The position numbers and the translations under genes are program-made. Source: Litsea cubeba (lineage: Eukaryota; Streptophyta; Magnoliopsida; Laurales; Lauraceae). Taken from it: DNA of 64,000 bases. The stretch lies in NCBI GenBank assembly GCA_012931725.1, contig WHSA01000365.1, positions 248,001 through 312,000 of the forward strand. Direction: 5' to 3'. This document shows, in pieces, positions 44,438-56,252 of the stretch (position 1 is its first letter; each line of letters begins with the position of its first letter). The notes under the pieces were generated by a model, which saw nothing but the letters and a program-made list of their open reading frames with translations, made no database searches and was not told the origin of the DNA.

Positions 44438-46921
44438 CAAGGGGGAGATTGGATCTCTTGCTCTTATTGCTTTCTTTTGCAACAAATCCAAGAGGGCTTC
44501 AAGACCAAGAGTTAATCTTCTTCAAGATCTTCAAGACTTTTCTTCTTCTTCTCCATCAATGGCTTCAAGTAATTAGTTCCCCTTTTCAAGAAAACTCCAT
44601 TGTAAAACTCTCTGATCATGGTAAGCAGTCGTCCATGGGTAATGGAAGATCAGAGTGTTTTACCCAAGCCTACCTTCTTCTTTGGTGATGCCGTCCCTGA
44701 TGACATGACATACCAGAGGAGATGTTTTCAGTTCTCTTTCACAGCAGATGGTGAGAAGAAAACTGTTGCTTCCCGGTCGACGTTTGATCGCACTGTCTCG
44801 ATCATGAGCCTTGCCCCCACGTGCTCTAAGAGGGAAGATCCTCCAAGCTGGGTGAGAAGGACAAATGTAATCAAGACCGGGGTTTTTGTTGGCGGTTCTC
44901 CTGGATATACGGAGAGGTCGCCTGTTGACATTGACCTGTTGATGCCATCTAGCGGCTACCAGGGTTCTGATTATCCGTCGGTCGATTTGAGACCGGTGGG
45001 CCTTGGTATTTTCAGCGGTGACGGTAGCAATTGGATAAAGCCTTTTCGACTTTGTGGCCGTTTCAATGCTGACTCCGAGTGAAAGTCGTGGACTGATCGT
45101 GTCCTGCAGATTGGTGGCGCCGTTTTGAAGGATGCCAGGATTTTTGATGCGGTCCGTGCCTTTAGGGAGACCGTGATCTTTTCCGACGAGGCCTTCATGG
45201 CTATGCTGGAGTCATTCCTCCCACAAACCAATACCTTCGTTGTGACGAATGGTAAGATTAGTTTCTCTTTGAAGGAGCTGAGCGCCATTACTGGATTGCC
45301 CATCCTTGGCAAACTCTATGAGGAGTTTATGCCGATTGACAGCGTCCTTGAGGGGCAGTCTGAGGAGTTCAGGCTTCTGTACTTTCAGCTTGTCGCCTTT
45401 TATGATTTTTTGAAGGAGAAGGAGGGTTTGAAAGTTAGATCCAGCAGTTGGAAGAGTTCTAGCTCTTCGTTCCCCAACTTTTTTGACAGTAGGGAGTCTT
45501 CTGATAGCGCGACCCAAGAAGCCGGGGCTAAGGATCCAAGTTCGAAGAAGATCTTGGCTATGCAAGAAGAGTTGAGAGATTTCTGTGCGAGTACGAACGC
45601 CATATGTCTTGACATTGCACTGCGGAGAGATCTCGCTGTTTACCTCACTTATTGGCTTGGTGAGGCTATTTTTGCTGGAGGAGATGGAACGCACATCAGG
45701 CCGCACTGTATTTTTCCGGCTTGTCAGATCGCGTTTGGAGAGCAGCTTGCTTTGGTGCCAGCTCTTTACTCCTACCTGTGTACCGAACTGCTGGCTGCTG
45801 CTTTCTTGGTTCGGCCTGGGCTTCCCATGAATAGGGCATTTTCAGCCCACATCTTTTATTCTTGGTACGTGTACCACTGTCCTGGTTTCCACCGGCTGGG
45901 TGCTGCACAGGATGATGATCCTCTGATGATTCGACTGGCTAAGGGCAAAGCCGTGTCCAAATCACTTTTGTTTGCCCGCATGAGGATCCGACGGTTCAGG
46001 GACGTCGAGATGGGGCAGTCTTCAGTGAAGCTTTCTCCGGAGTTGCGGAAGAAGGCTTTTGATTTTGGTGCCTCCCGAGACTCTACCTGGGCAGGGTCGG
46101 GAAGGCATTACTCCTTGACCAATGCAGAGAGAGAGTGGCTTTCAGCATACGTGTTGGCACGATGGTGTACATCAGACATCTTTTCGTCGACATCTAGCCG
46201 TATGTACCCTCTCGCTTTGCTTTGCTGTTGGGTTTTTCTCAAGGCATTGTTGGAGCGCCTTCAACCATGGTGAAGCGCTTTGGAGGTTTACAGGATGGGA
46301 GAAATGCATGGGCTTTCTATAGTGTTGAAGACACTACAGCCATGATCTCTTATCCTGTGTTGTTGACTTCCCGGACTGCCGGCTTTGCGAAGTGGTTCGC
46401 GGAGAGCTTTTCGTCATATCGGGGGCTTTCTAAGATGGAGCTTGATGTGAAGCTGGCATCTGAAAAGGGCCTTGGAAAGTCGGATGGCGTCCGGCGAGAG
46501 GAGGTTTGGGCCTTCCTTTCTGGAGAGAAGCATAAGATAGGTTTTCTCGGTGACCAGGGCGTCATTGGTTCTGAAGCTGTTCGAGAAATACCTGATGAGG
46601 CTTTAGAGCAGCTTGAACAGGAGGAAGCCGAACTTGGTGCTTGGATGCAAGCGGCACAGAGGCAAGCTTCCGTGGAGTCTACTGGCAAGAGTAGACAATC
46701 CAGTGAGGAGTCAAGTGGGAAACCTGACTCTGACAGCGGGGCAGGTTCCTCTAAGAAGCGAGCCCGCAGGAGTAAGAGGAGGAGGAGTCATCATCGCAGC
46801 AAGGGGCAGCATGAGGACTCTCCTGACTTGGAAGTTCCTCTTACTATCAATGAGGATGTGCCAGTGGATGCTGACGAGCCTCCAGAGAAGAGAAGCCAAG
46901 AAGAAGAGACCGTCGGTGAAG

Positions 46922-47025
46922 GTATGATTCTTCCTTTTTTCTCTTTCCATTTCTTTTCATGGGATTTTTCTATGTTCTGATTTGCTTCTTGTTTCTGCTT
47001 TTCTTTTTTTTTTGTTTTTTTTTAG
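46922..47025 (+). other. intron 1 of gypsy-2 antisense gene
   Basis: G/GTATGATTC donor, T-rich tract, TTTTTTAG acceptor; 104 bp, phase 1. Frame is kept across it. Confidence 0.75.
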
Positions 47026-47139
47026 CAGAGGAAGACTTGATGATGCCTGAGGTTCTAACTGATGAGGTGGTGACGGATCCTGTCGGGGCACCTGAAGAAG
47101 AACCGAGGGACTGTGGAGTGAATCCAGAGTCTCCAATTG

Positions 47140-47206
47140 GTATGACTTCTTTTGCTTTTTTTCTTTATGTCTGTGACTTGGTTTGCTAACACATTTTTTT
47201 TGCCAG
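47140..47206 (+). other. intron 2 of gypsy-2 antisense gene
   Basis: G/GTATGACTTC donor and TTTTGCCAG acceptor; 67 bp, phase 1. Confidence 0.78.
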
Positions 47207-47317
47207 CTGACTTGCCACAGGATTCCGATGACTTTGAACCATCGATGGACGCAAATATTGATGATGCTTCCGATGAGTTCATGGAGGAAGAGAGTCTTCC
47301 GCCAGTCGTCGAAGAAG

Positions 47318-47392
47318 GTATTTTGTAGTAATAACCCTGATAATGATTTTCAAACAGGATCATATTCATACCTTTTTGTGTTTCTTTGGCAG
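47318..47392 (+). other. intron 3 of gypsy-2 antisense gene
   Basis: G/GTATTTTG donor and TTTGGCAG acceptor; 75 bp, phase 1. It contains an in-frame TAG, so splicing is needed for continuity. Confidence 0.78.
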
Positions 47393-48339
47393 GTTTTGAA
47401 GTGACAGAGGAGGATCCGTCGCTTCCAGAGCAAGGGATGCCAGAGGTTGATCCAGAGATAGAGATTCCTGGGACTAGTTCTGACAATGTTGAGGAGATAC
47501 CTCGTGCTGAGATTCCTTCCCGAGCAGGAGCAGCTTCAACTGGAAAGAGTTCTTTTGTTACTCTTCCAGCAGGTGATGACATGAGCAGCCGACCAACGGA
47601 GTTGGGCGAATCTTCAGCTGGGCCATCTCTTCTTTTTGCGAAGAAGGTGGTGGTGCGAGTTCTGAGCTCTTGGATTGAGACTCTGCTTTCTGGGCACTTA
47701 GATGCCGGATTTGGGATGATCCAGCATGTGCGAGAGATTCTCGGTGATGCTGAAGGGGCTGGTCTAGATGTCACAAGTGCCAGGGCGATCGTTGATAGGA
47801 TCATTGACCTGGGTGACAGGTGGTTTGAGACCACGGGTTTTCCTGAGGACCAGTTCTTCAAGGAGATGTTTTTGGACCCTGCGGATAAGGCTCAATCTAA
47901 CCTGGATGAGGCTACAGAAAGCAGGAAGCAGGTAGTCCGAGAGAAGAACTTAGAAGAGCTAAACATCATTGGGCTGACACATGACCTTAACATCCTTGAT
48001 AGGGAGGTCGATGAGGCCAGGAAACGTCTTGAGCATCTGCAGGCACAAGTCGCTGCCAAGTGGACTGCAATAACAGAGGCTCGTGACGGGAGAGTGCTCT
48101 GATTCGCCGGGTTGCAGATGCCAATCGAGTTCTTAAAAGGAAGTCTGACGAGAACAAACAATGGCGAACTACTCGAGATAAGCTTCCCGGTGCGAAAGAA
48201 GGTTATAGCCCACCCCAGCATCTCATGGCAAGTTCCTAAAGAAGCGTGCCTTGGAATCCCTGACGGCCGAGGCCAAAAGTTTGCTTCAGGAGCTGAATTC
48301 TTGGCTGGAGACCATTTTTGATTGAGCTCCTATTTCTTT

Positions 48340-48690
48340 TTTTTTTAAAACAGAAACCACCCTTCTCTCTCTTTTTTTTAGTACCACTTGTATTTTTTTG
48401 GTACTTTTTTTTAGTGCTTGTGAACACTTTCTTTTTTTTGGTACCACATGTATTTTTTGGTACTCTTTTTTTTTTGTTATCCCTACGCTCGCTTGAATCT
48501 TTTTGTGATAAAAGTAATTGCTAAATGGGATGCCTTTTTTTTTTGTTTTCCCTACGCTTACTTAAATCTTTTTGTGATAAAGTAATTGCTAAATGGGATT
48601 TGATCAAAAGCTTGTCATTTTGTAAAAATCTTTTGTCAAATGATTGTTTTGGCATGGAAGCCAGATTTTTGCTTGTGGCATGGAAGCCAA
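48340..48690. other. T-rich convergent spacer between antisense gene and integrase side
   Basis: Repeats of GGTACCACTTGTATTTTTTTGG and of CCCTACGCT(C/T)(G/A)CTT...TTTTTGTGATAAA, each at least twice. This is where the two opposing transcripts of gypsy-2 would approach each other. Confidence 0.6.
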
Positions 48691-48925
48691 TTTTGGCATG
48701 AGAGCCAGCTCTTTTTTTTGTGGCATTGATAGCCGAGTTTTTTTTTTGTTTGTGGCATCTATAGCCAGTTTGTGGCATTTATAGCCGGGTTTGTGGCATT
48801 GATAGCCGAGTTTATGGCATTGATAGCTGGGTTTTTTTTGAAAGCCAATTTTTTTGTTTGTGGCATTGATAGCCGGTTTGTTTTGTTTTGGTGGCATTGA
48901 TAGCCGGTTTTGTTTTAAAAAATGC
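48690..48925. repeat. gypsy-2: TGGCATTGATAGCCGG short repeats
   Basis: About nine copies of (T)GTGGCAT(T/G)GATAGCC(G/A)G in 235 bp. The ATAGCCG core also occurs in the LTR repeats (41047-41137), so the two regions share a motif. Confidence 0.8.
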
Positions 48926-49380
48926 AAGTTTCGACTAAAAGTCACCTCCCTGCTGAATGTTCTTGCAAGTATCGATGGAATGTCGCATCCTTGCTCATTC
49001 GGTTGCGAGTATCGATGGAATGTCGCATCCTCGCGAATTTGGGTGCAAGTTTCGATGGAATATCGCATCCTTGCTTTTCAAAAATTTTTTGTTTTGCGGG
49101 TACTGACTTGATGTCGTTTCCCCACGATTTTTGAAATTTATGGTTTTCTCGAACCTTTGGGTTATGGATATCAACTGAAATGTTGCGTTTCCATGGTTTT
49201 TTAGGTTTTTTAGAACCTTTGAAATTTGGGTTGTGGATATCAACTGAAATGTTGCATCTCCACGGTTTTGGATTTTACAAGTATCGACGAAATGTCACTT
49301 CCCTGCGATTTTGGAAGTGTCGAACGTGGTTCGCATGCTTCCAATTTGTGCGAGTATCGACTAAGCGTCGCTTCCCCGCG
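48925..49380. repeat. gypsy-2: repeats of GCAAGTATCGATGGAATGTCGC
   Basis: About eight diverged ~50-bp units with (G/A)AGT(A/T)TCGA(T/C)(G/T)(G/A)AAT(G/A)TCGC and a downstream T-rich piece. They lie between the 3' end of integrase and the antisense gene. Confidence 0.75.
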
Positions 49381-49746
49381 GTTCTTTTTTTTTTGAAAAA
49401 CCATTTTTTTTTGATTAAAGACACGAGGGTCATAAGTTTTGACCTAAAACCATTTTGGCGGTAAAAGGCAGGGTGGACTAGGGTAGAAATCCCTGAATCC
49501 GGATTTTGTTTCAAACCATGAATTTTGGGTTCAAGGGTTGAAAATTTTGGTCAAGTTTGGGCAAGGTTCCTAAACTTGGGTTTTTTTTTTTTTGAACAAT
49601 GAAATGATAAAAGTAAGCATTGTTTAAATTTCTAGAAATTTCAACATTTGATATGAAAATTCTAAAAAAGGGTGGGTTTAGCGAGCGTGTACCTAGAAAC
49701 CGATTTTGGCCGTATAGGCATTGCTCTTACCCAGTTGGGTACGTCT

Positions 49747-50940
49747 TCAAGGGTAGTACCGCTTTGAGAACTTGCCGTTCATGGGCAGCATACATCTGTC
49801 ACCTTCCATGTTTAGGAGTGCGTATGCGCCGTTGGAGAAAACCTTCTCGATGTCGTAGGGTCCCTCCCATTTTGGCTCAAACTTGCCTGTGGACTTATGA
49901 GCGAAGACCATTGGTCTTTTTACCGCAAGAACCAAGTTACCCTTTTTGTAGGCGCGTTGCCTGACCTTTTTGTCGAAAGATCCAGCCATGCGTGCTTGGT
50001 AAAGTTCAATGCTTTGTTGAGCTTCGAGCCGTCTCTCATCGAGATTGTCCAGCTCATGGAGTCGCAATTTGACATTGCTTTCTTGAGTCATGTCATTTTG
50101 CAAGGATACCCTCAAGGAAGGAATTTGTACTTCCAAGGGCACGACAGCTTCGCATCCATAGACCAAGGAGAATGGTGTGCTATGGGTTGGTCCTCGAACG
50201 GTGGTTCGATAGGCCCACAAAGCTTTAGACATTTTGTCGCTCCAGTCTCTTTTGTGACTAGAGACCATTTTTTTGAGGATTTTGCAGAGTGTCTTGTTGA
50301 AAGCTTCTGCTAAACCGTTTGCTGCCGGATTGTATGGAGTCGAAGGACAGCTTTCGATTTTGTATTTGTCGCTGAACCTGTAGAATCGATGATCCCGAAA
50401 TTGTGGTCTGTTATCATGGACGAATCTTTTGGGTATGCCGAAACAACAAATGATGTTGGTGCGCAGGAACTGAAGGACTGATGAGGTCTTCATTTCGTTG
50501 AATGCAAATGCTTCTGACCACTTGGAGAAATAATCTGTAGCGGCGAAGATGAAGAGATGACCTTTGCTCGAAGGGGGAGAAATAGGACCTATGATGTCCA
50601 TACCCCAAGCCTCGATGGGCCATGAAATCGTTGTAGGATGCAGTCATTCTGGAGGCATGTGAATGTAATCTCCATGAATTTGGCATTTTTGGCAGTGCTT
50701 AGCAAATTGCATTGCGTCAGCTACTGTGGTAGGCCAGTAATATCCTAACCTTTTTATCTGATCATAGAGCTTGTGACCAGCCTGATGAGCTCCGCAAAGA
50801 CCAGCATGAACTTCTTTGAGTGTTTCCTTAGCCTCTTGTTGTGACAAGCAGCGTAGAAGTACTCCGTTGAAGGATTTCCTATAAAGGATTTTTGAAGGAA
50901 TATCCAAATGAAAGCTTGGGGTTCGCCTTTGGATGCTTAC
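49747..50940 (-). pseudogene. gypsy-2 integrase
   Basis: Zinc finger HAGLCGAHQAGHKLYDQIKR with HCQKCQIHG at about 50670-50815 (HHCC). Catalytic core: FAATDYFSKWSEAFAF (Asp), FVHDNRPQFRDHRF (Asp; the usual Gly after DN is Arg) and NPAANGLAEAFNKTLCKI (Glu). C-terminal part: WAYRTTVRGPTHSTPFSLVY and KFEPKWEGPYDIEKVF. A stop and frame change near 50640 separate the finger from the core. The triad is present. Integrase inserts element cDNA into chromosomal DNA. Confidence 0.93.
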
Positions 50941-50944
50941 CCGT

Positions 50945-51545
50945 TCTTTTGGATCTTCAGGTAGGATTCCGAACATAATGTAATCAATGAACGGATCCCT
51001 CCAGACGCGGATTGAAGTTTGAAGGATTGAAATCCGACTTCCGACCACTTGGTGGCATTCAGCAACTGCTTGATGTGTGTTAGGAGGAGGAATGATTCTT
51101 TTTTTGCACACTGTGATTTGCATGTTTTCCCCTTCCTGGATTGCCATGGATGCGGCAAGTCCAGCTAGGGCATCTGCACGTATATTTTCACCTCTACGAA
51201 TGTGGGTGATGTGACAGATGTCAAACTTCTGCAGAAGTGATTGTGCCTTGTTGTAGTAAGGCAACAAATCTGGCTTCCTGACTTCAAATTTCTGATTCAT
51301 CTGGTTGACGATCAGTTGAGAGTCTCCAAAGACTTCTAGCATGGTGATATCGGATTCGATGGCGAGTTCCAATCCTAGGATCAGAGCTTGATATTCAGCT
51401 GCATTGTTTGTGCATGGTTCCGGTAGCGAGAAAGCATGTGGAATCATGTACTTGTCGGGGCTAACAAGAGGATGCCAACTCCCGAGATCAGCTGTCTTTT
51501 TTCATTTGTCCTGGTTGCACCGTCAAAGTACATGTCCCAGGAGGC
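50945..51545 (-). pseudogene. gypsy-2 second RNase H (archaeal-type, aRH)
   Basis: Starts WDMYFDGATRTNEKRQLISG (first Asp). After a frame change near 51447 it continues EPCTNNAAEYQALILGLELA (Glu), LEVFGDSQLIVNQMNQ (Asp) and RRGENIRADALAGLA (Asp). All four metal-binding acidic residues are encoded. Like gypsy-1, this places the element in the Tat lineage. Confidence 0.9.
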
Positions 51546-51599
51546 ACTTTGTGAGAAAGTCTCCACATTGTAGACTGGTTCGTCTGGGAGATCATCTCT

Positions 51600-51986
51600 G
51601 AGCGGAGAATCTTTAGGCAATGGATGCTCTGCGAGGAAGTCTGCTAGAGCTTGCCCTTTGATTGCCTTTTGTGGTACATACCTAATGTCAAATTGTGACA
51701 GAAGGATGGACCATTTTGCCAGACGAGCATTGAGAGAACCTGCCTTTATGACAAGGACCTTCAAGAGGTTGACTCTCGAGACCAGGCATACTGTGTTGGA
51801 AAGCAAGTAGTGATGCAGCTTTTGTATGGCGAACATCACTGCAAGACATTCTTTTTCGACTGGAGAGTAGCGATGCTCTGCACCTACTAGCATGCGGCTG
51901 AGGTAATATAGAGCAGCTTCTTTTCTTTGATCATTTTCTTGCGCAAGCAGAGCTCCCAAAGAGTGATCAAGGGCTCGTGTGATCAA
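51600..51986 (-). pseudogene. gypsy-2 RNase H (RT-associated)
   Basis: Reads LGALLAQENDQRKEAALYYL then SRMLVGAEHRYSPVEKECLA and ends QFDIRYVPQKAIKGQALADF, the usual Ty3/gypsy RNase H ending. A short duplication of GATCAAGGGCTC at about 51965-51993 causes a frame change at its N-terminal side. Confidence 0.88.
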
Positions 51987-51989
51987 GGG

Positions 51990-53220
51990 CTCTTGTGTAC
52001 AAGATGAATGGTTTTCCAGTGGTAGGAGCAGCTAACACTGGAGGTTTTGTCAGGTATGACTTGATGTCTTGGAAAGTAGCTTCACAGTCAGCATCCCAGA
52101 CAAAGTTTACACCTTTTTTCATCAACCGGGAGAATGGACGGCATTTTCCCGAAAGATTGGAGATGAACTGTCTGATGTAGGCCAATCTCCCTTGAAGCCC
52201 TTTGAGTTCTCTTAAGGTTCTTGGAGAGGGCATTTCTAGAATGGCTTTGACTTTTATAGGGTCAAGCTCTATTCCAGCTTTCCGAACTAAGAATCCGAGG
52301 AACTTACCCGACGAGACGCCGAAAAAGCATTTCAAAGGATTCATCCGTAGTTTGTGTTTGTGAAGTCGGAGGAAGACTTCTCGAAGGTCTTCGAGGTGAT
52401 CTTCTTTTCTTTTGATTTTGACGGCGAGGTCATCAACGTAACATTCAACCGTCTTGTGCTGCATATCTTGGAATATTTTCATCATAGCCCTCTAATATGT
52501 GGCACCATCATTTTTCAGACCAAATGGCATGACAGTGTAACAATACACGCCAAATGGGGTCCGAAAAGATGTATATTTTTCATCTTCAGGATGCATCTTT
52601 ATCTGATTGTAGCCAGAGAAACCATCCATGAATGTCATTCGCTCGAATCCACAGGTATTATCAATCATTACCTCTGGTATGGGGAGCGGAAATTCATCTT
52701 TTGGGCATGCTCCATTTAGGTCTCTATAGTCAATACAGACCCTGATCTACCCGTTTTCTTTGTCACAGGGACAATGTTGGCCAAACCATTCAGGATGTTG
52801 TTCCTCACGGATAAAGCCGACGCTTTTGAGTTTTTGAACTTCTTGTTCAATTTTATCCATCACATCTGGACGGAATCTTCTTTGGCCTTGCTTGACAGGC
52901 TTGATGTCTTCTTGAAGATTGAGTTTGTGAACTGCTATTTTGGAGTCTAAGCCAGGCATTTCAGCGTAAGACCATGCAAAGCAATCAACGAACTCACGAA
53001 GAAAGGCGATATACTCGGGTAACTCATCATCCTTTATATTCTTGCTTATGAATATAGGACGTGGGTTATTTGGTGTTCCCAAGTCTATCTTTTGAACAGG
53101 ATCTTCTGTTAGAAGGTTCGAAGGTGGTTCCTCCACAATATTTTCGGAGGCTTTCCAGCTCAACGAAACCTTCTGGGGTTTCAAGGGCATTTCCAGACCA
53201 AGGCTTTGTTCCTTTTCCAC
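51990..53220 (-). pseudogene. gypsy-2 reverse transcriptase
   Basis: The N-terminal part has IAVHKLNLQEDIKPVKQGQR. The palm has CIDYRDLNGACPKDEF, VMPFGLKNDGATY and VECYVDDLAVKIK with the catalytic YVDD at 52426-52437. The thumb follows (NPLKCFFGVSSGKFLGFLV). TAG codons at 52747 and 52486 interrupt the frame, both at places where relatives usually have Gln. Otherwise motifs are intact. Confidence 0.93.
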
Positions 53221-53506
53221 GGGTCTTCTGATCGGTAATTTTCCAAGGCTTGCTATGAGATGATCCCAATCGCCTGTTAAAATCGGTCGAAGTAGGCTAC
53301 TTCTTTTGGAGATGAGGGTTCTTCTGGGTCAGAAGACCACACGTCTGTGCCATCGGATAACTCCTCTTCATTTTCGGAGAAATCGTGCCAATTAGATGAG
53401 TTTCCTGGATTTTATCTGGTGACTCATCGAAGAGATATCCAGGGAGATCGATGTCTTCATGGACTTGAGTTGTTAAGGCTTGGTCAGTATATTGACTTTT
53501 AAGCCT

Positions 53507-53758
53507 TTATGTCAACTGTCTCAGGGGAGTGTCGGGATCATACCCTAACTCGTGTGAAGACTTTTCTACATAACCGTAGAGTCTCCAATCTTCCAGCTGG
53601 CTTTTGGTCAAGACGGGCCCCAATGGCGTGAGAATACCGCGTCCTTCTCCAAACCGACTGGGTTTTGAAGCGTCATAGCCCATTTTCTTCATAATAGCTT
53701 GTGCCACAGAAACTATATAGGGATAGTTGAGGCATACCTTCATTTTGGAAAGGTTCAA
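53507..53758 (-). pseudogene. gypsy-2 inter-domain segment, possibly G-patch-like
   Basis: Contains AIMKKMGYDASKPSRFGEGR then GILTPLGPVL. The M(K)KMGY...G.G(R)GI layout recalls G-patch motifs, which occur after protease in some retroelements, but the central glycines differ. An RNA-binding role would be inference. Confidence 0.35.
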
Positions 53759-54029
53759 GCATAGAGTTTGAATAAAGAAGCATCCGATCTATGGAAGAAG
53801 ATCGGCTTTTCCTTTGCTGAAGTTGCTGGAACACCGAAAGGAAGCTGACGTAGGATCTTCTATATCAGAAGTTATCTCCATGGGAGTAAGAGCAGGCTGA
53901 ACTTGCTGAGTGTCAGCTTGGCTTGACGATGTGTCGTCTTCTGGCTCTGAATCCGATTCCGTGTCTTGCATGATAGACACGAAAGAGACAACAAATTTAC
54001 CCCCAGGCTTTTGCCTTACCTTCTTCACT

Positions 54030-54609
54030 TTAGTTGTGATGACAAACGCTTTGAAGGTTTGAGGGAGATGATGAAGGGAGTTTGAATGCTCTTTTCGGAT
54101 TTATCGGATGATTTGTTTTCTTCCGGCGATTGTTGAGGAGCCTGCCTTTATCTTTCTGGAGATTTTCGGCAAAGAATGCTGTGTGCTTATCCTCTTCTTC
54201 TTTTTCACCTTCATACATCTGTGAGTCTGCGAAGTGGACTTCTTTACCTTTAAAGGGTTTTGTGTCCGCAAAGACGCGATGTATCATGCCGTCGTCGCCA
54301 ACAAACTTGATGCATTGATGTAGAGTTGAAGGGACAACACCATTCTTATGGATCAAAGGGGCGTCCGAGAAGGATGTTGTAGCATGAAGGGGTTTTTATT
54401 GCATACACTGTGACCTCAGGGATAAGATCACCGATCTGCAACTTGAACCTGATTTTGCCGATAGGCCTTTGAGTACTCCCATCGTATCCAAATATAGATA
54501 CAGATGTGTGGCTCAGCTTGCTGGGTGGGATGCCCAACTCTTTGAGAGCCGATGTGGAGATGAGGTTGAGTGTAGAACCTAGGTCGATCTGAACTCTGTT
54601 GTATAGCAT
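54030..54609 (-). pseudogene. gypsy-2 aspartic protease region
   Basis: Contains RVQIDLGSTLNLISTSALKE and later CYNILLGRPFDP. The catalytic triad is normally D-S/T-G; here it reads D-L-G, so the Ser/Thr is replaced. The fold continues in a second frame with WIH-like HKNGVVPSTLHQCIKF. Confidence 0.8.
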
Positions 54610-55449
54610 TCCTTGATGTACCCTGTGAAGTACAGGGGTCGGTTGTGCCTGGTTTCGCCAAGTAGGAGGTCGTCCTTTGTGAAGGCGATGGTTGCACTAG
54701 CTGCTTTTTTAACCGAGAGGCATTCAATGCATGATCCCTCAGTTTTCTTCTTTTCTCCCTTTGAGGAGGCTTCTGAGTTTTTGATCTCGGTAATCCATTT
54801 CAATTTGGAGGACTTCGGGCATGTTTTGTCGACAATCCTCATTCAGCTTTTGTAATTCTGAGATGAGATTATCACGAGTGTGCGGAGACATTCGCAACAA
54901 ATCTAGGATGTGCAGATGTGCAGGTATGTGCTTGAAGTGTTCAATCAAGTCATACTTGAAAGCCTCCTTAGGGCCTGCATGTTCATCATTGTTGCCACTA
55001 GGGGTGCTGTACAACATCTTTTCCCGAAGGATTTACATATGTAAAGGAAGATTGGTTGTAATTTTTGTGGTAGTCCCCGGCCAGAGCGGGTGCCTCTACC
55101 AACTTCGAGAGCTTCTTGAGAAGGGTCTTTTGTTGGAAGATTGTCTTCAGGATCAAGAGGCTGTCATTTTTCATTTGTTGAAGATGTATCAGCGGCGGGA
55201 ACAAGTCCTGAACAGCATCCAGCAGCCTTTCTTCTTCGTTGACTAATTCATCGTCCCAAGCATCAATAGCTGGGAATTCTTCAGTCAGGAAGGTGTGAAC
55301 TTTGAAGTCACAGTCTCAGGAGAAGAAACCTGAGAGGGTGTCATCTCAGTGAAAGTCACGTGAGACGAGGTGGCTTCAGAAGATACATTGCTAGGCGTCG
55401 CCAGAGTGTAAGTGCTCTCATCAGACGATGCTTCGGAAGAGCTATAATC

Positions 55450-56086
55450 CCGAACTATCACATTACAGGAAGCTCTGACGGAGACGTTGTCTGATCGGAG
55501 TCAGACTCATCCTCGGATGTAAGAGGATCATCTATCCAGCAATTTTCTCCATTTTCAGGAGTTAAGGGAGGATGTACCTGATGGCCTTCAGGGACTTCAG
55601 GCTCTGGATTGCGAGGAGGCTCGTGACGCGGTCTTGCTCTTGTTCTAGAGCGAGACACTGCAAGATCCTTGCATATTCTTCAAGATCAGGCATGGGAGCC
55701 AAATCTTCTTCTTCATCAACTCTTTGTGGCTCAACATGGTTGATTTCCACTGGAGTAATGAGAGGTGCTGGGTCAGCAGCATCTTCTTGTACAGCCTCTT
55801 GGTCTTCTTCATCATCAGACCAGGATCCTTGTGGCTGTAGAGGATTATACCAAATTACTGGCATAAGATGAGACTCAGGAACCCATTCTTCATCGAAGAA
55901 ATATTCTCCTGTTTCAAGGGACTCCTCCCACTCGTCTGTGTAGTTGGATTCGAATCCATCATCGGTGTCGCTGGACTCGTATCCATCAATGGAGAATCCA
56001 ACTACCGAATTGCAAGAGTATGATAGCTCCTGCGTGGCTTCTTTGAATTGAGGTGGCATGAAATCACTGAGAGTAAATTTTCTCAC
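55450..56086 (-). pseudogene. gypsy-2 acidic, domain-less segment between gag and protease
   Basis: An open stretch very rich in Asp and Glu (for example DEWEESLETGEYFFDEEWVP). I recognise no domain. Such linkers between gag zinc knuckle and protease are seen in large Tat elements, but this one is long. Confidence 0.55.
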
Positions 56087-56252
56087 CCCCTTTGAAGTCT
56101 CTGGAAGGGATGTTTTTGTTGCCTTCAGCGAAACGGTAGAGGAAGCCTCTGCCTTTTTTTGACTTCTTGTTTTGGTTGGGTCTTCTCTTGCCGTTTAAGC
56201 TTGAGGAGATGCTTCCTAGCCTACCTTCGCTGTTGAGCTGTAGGCTTTGTTT

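Larger units (their letters stand above)
44618..48240 (+). pseudogene. gypsy-2 antisense extra gene, plant-mobile-domain-like with coiled coil, four exons
   Basis: Exon 1 (44618-46921) has a region resembling plant mobile domain (aminotransferase-like, PMD) proteins, with NTFVVTNGKISFSLKELSAI then TGLPILGKLYEEFMP. A basic stretch KKRARRSKRRRSHHRSK follows and could be a nuclear signal. Exons 2 (47026-47139) and 3 (47207-47317) are acidic; exon 4 (from 47393) ends in a coiled coil (DREVDEARKRLEHLQAQVAA). All three introns have GTAT donors and are phase 1. Damage: a TGA at 45080-45082, a frameshift near 46215 beside a duplicated GCTTT, and a frameshift near 48098. It runs opposite to gag-pol, between integrase and the 3' LTR. 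PMD genes are known from plant transposons; the role here is unknown. The PMD assignment rests on one motif. Confidence 0.72.

Noticed and set aside
44275..44688. 137-codon plus-strand frame before the antisense gene
   Set aside because: Translates the AGAATCTCTC repeats and the TATA region; the supported frame starts at 44618.
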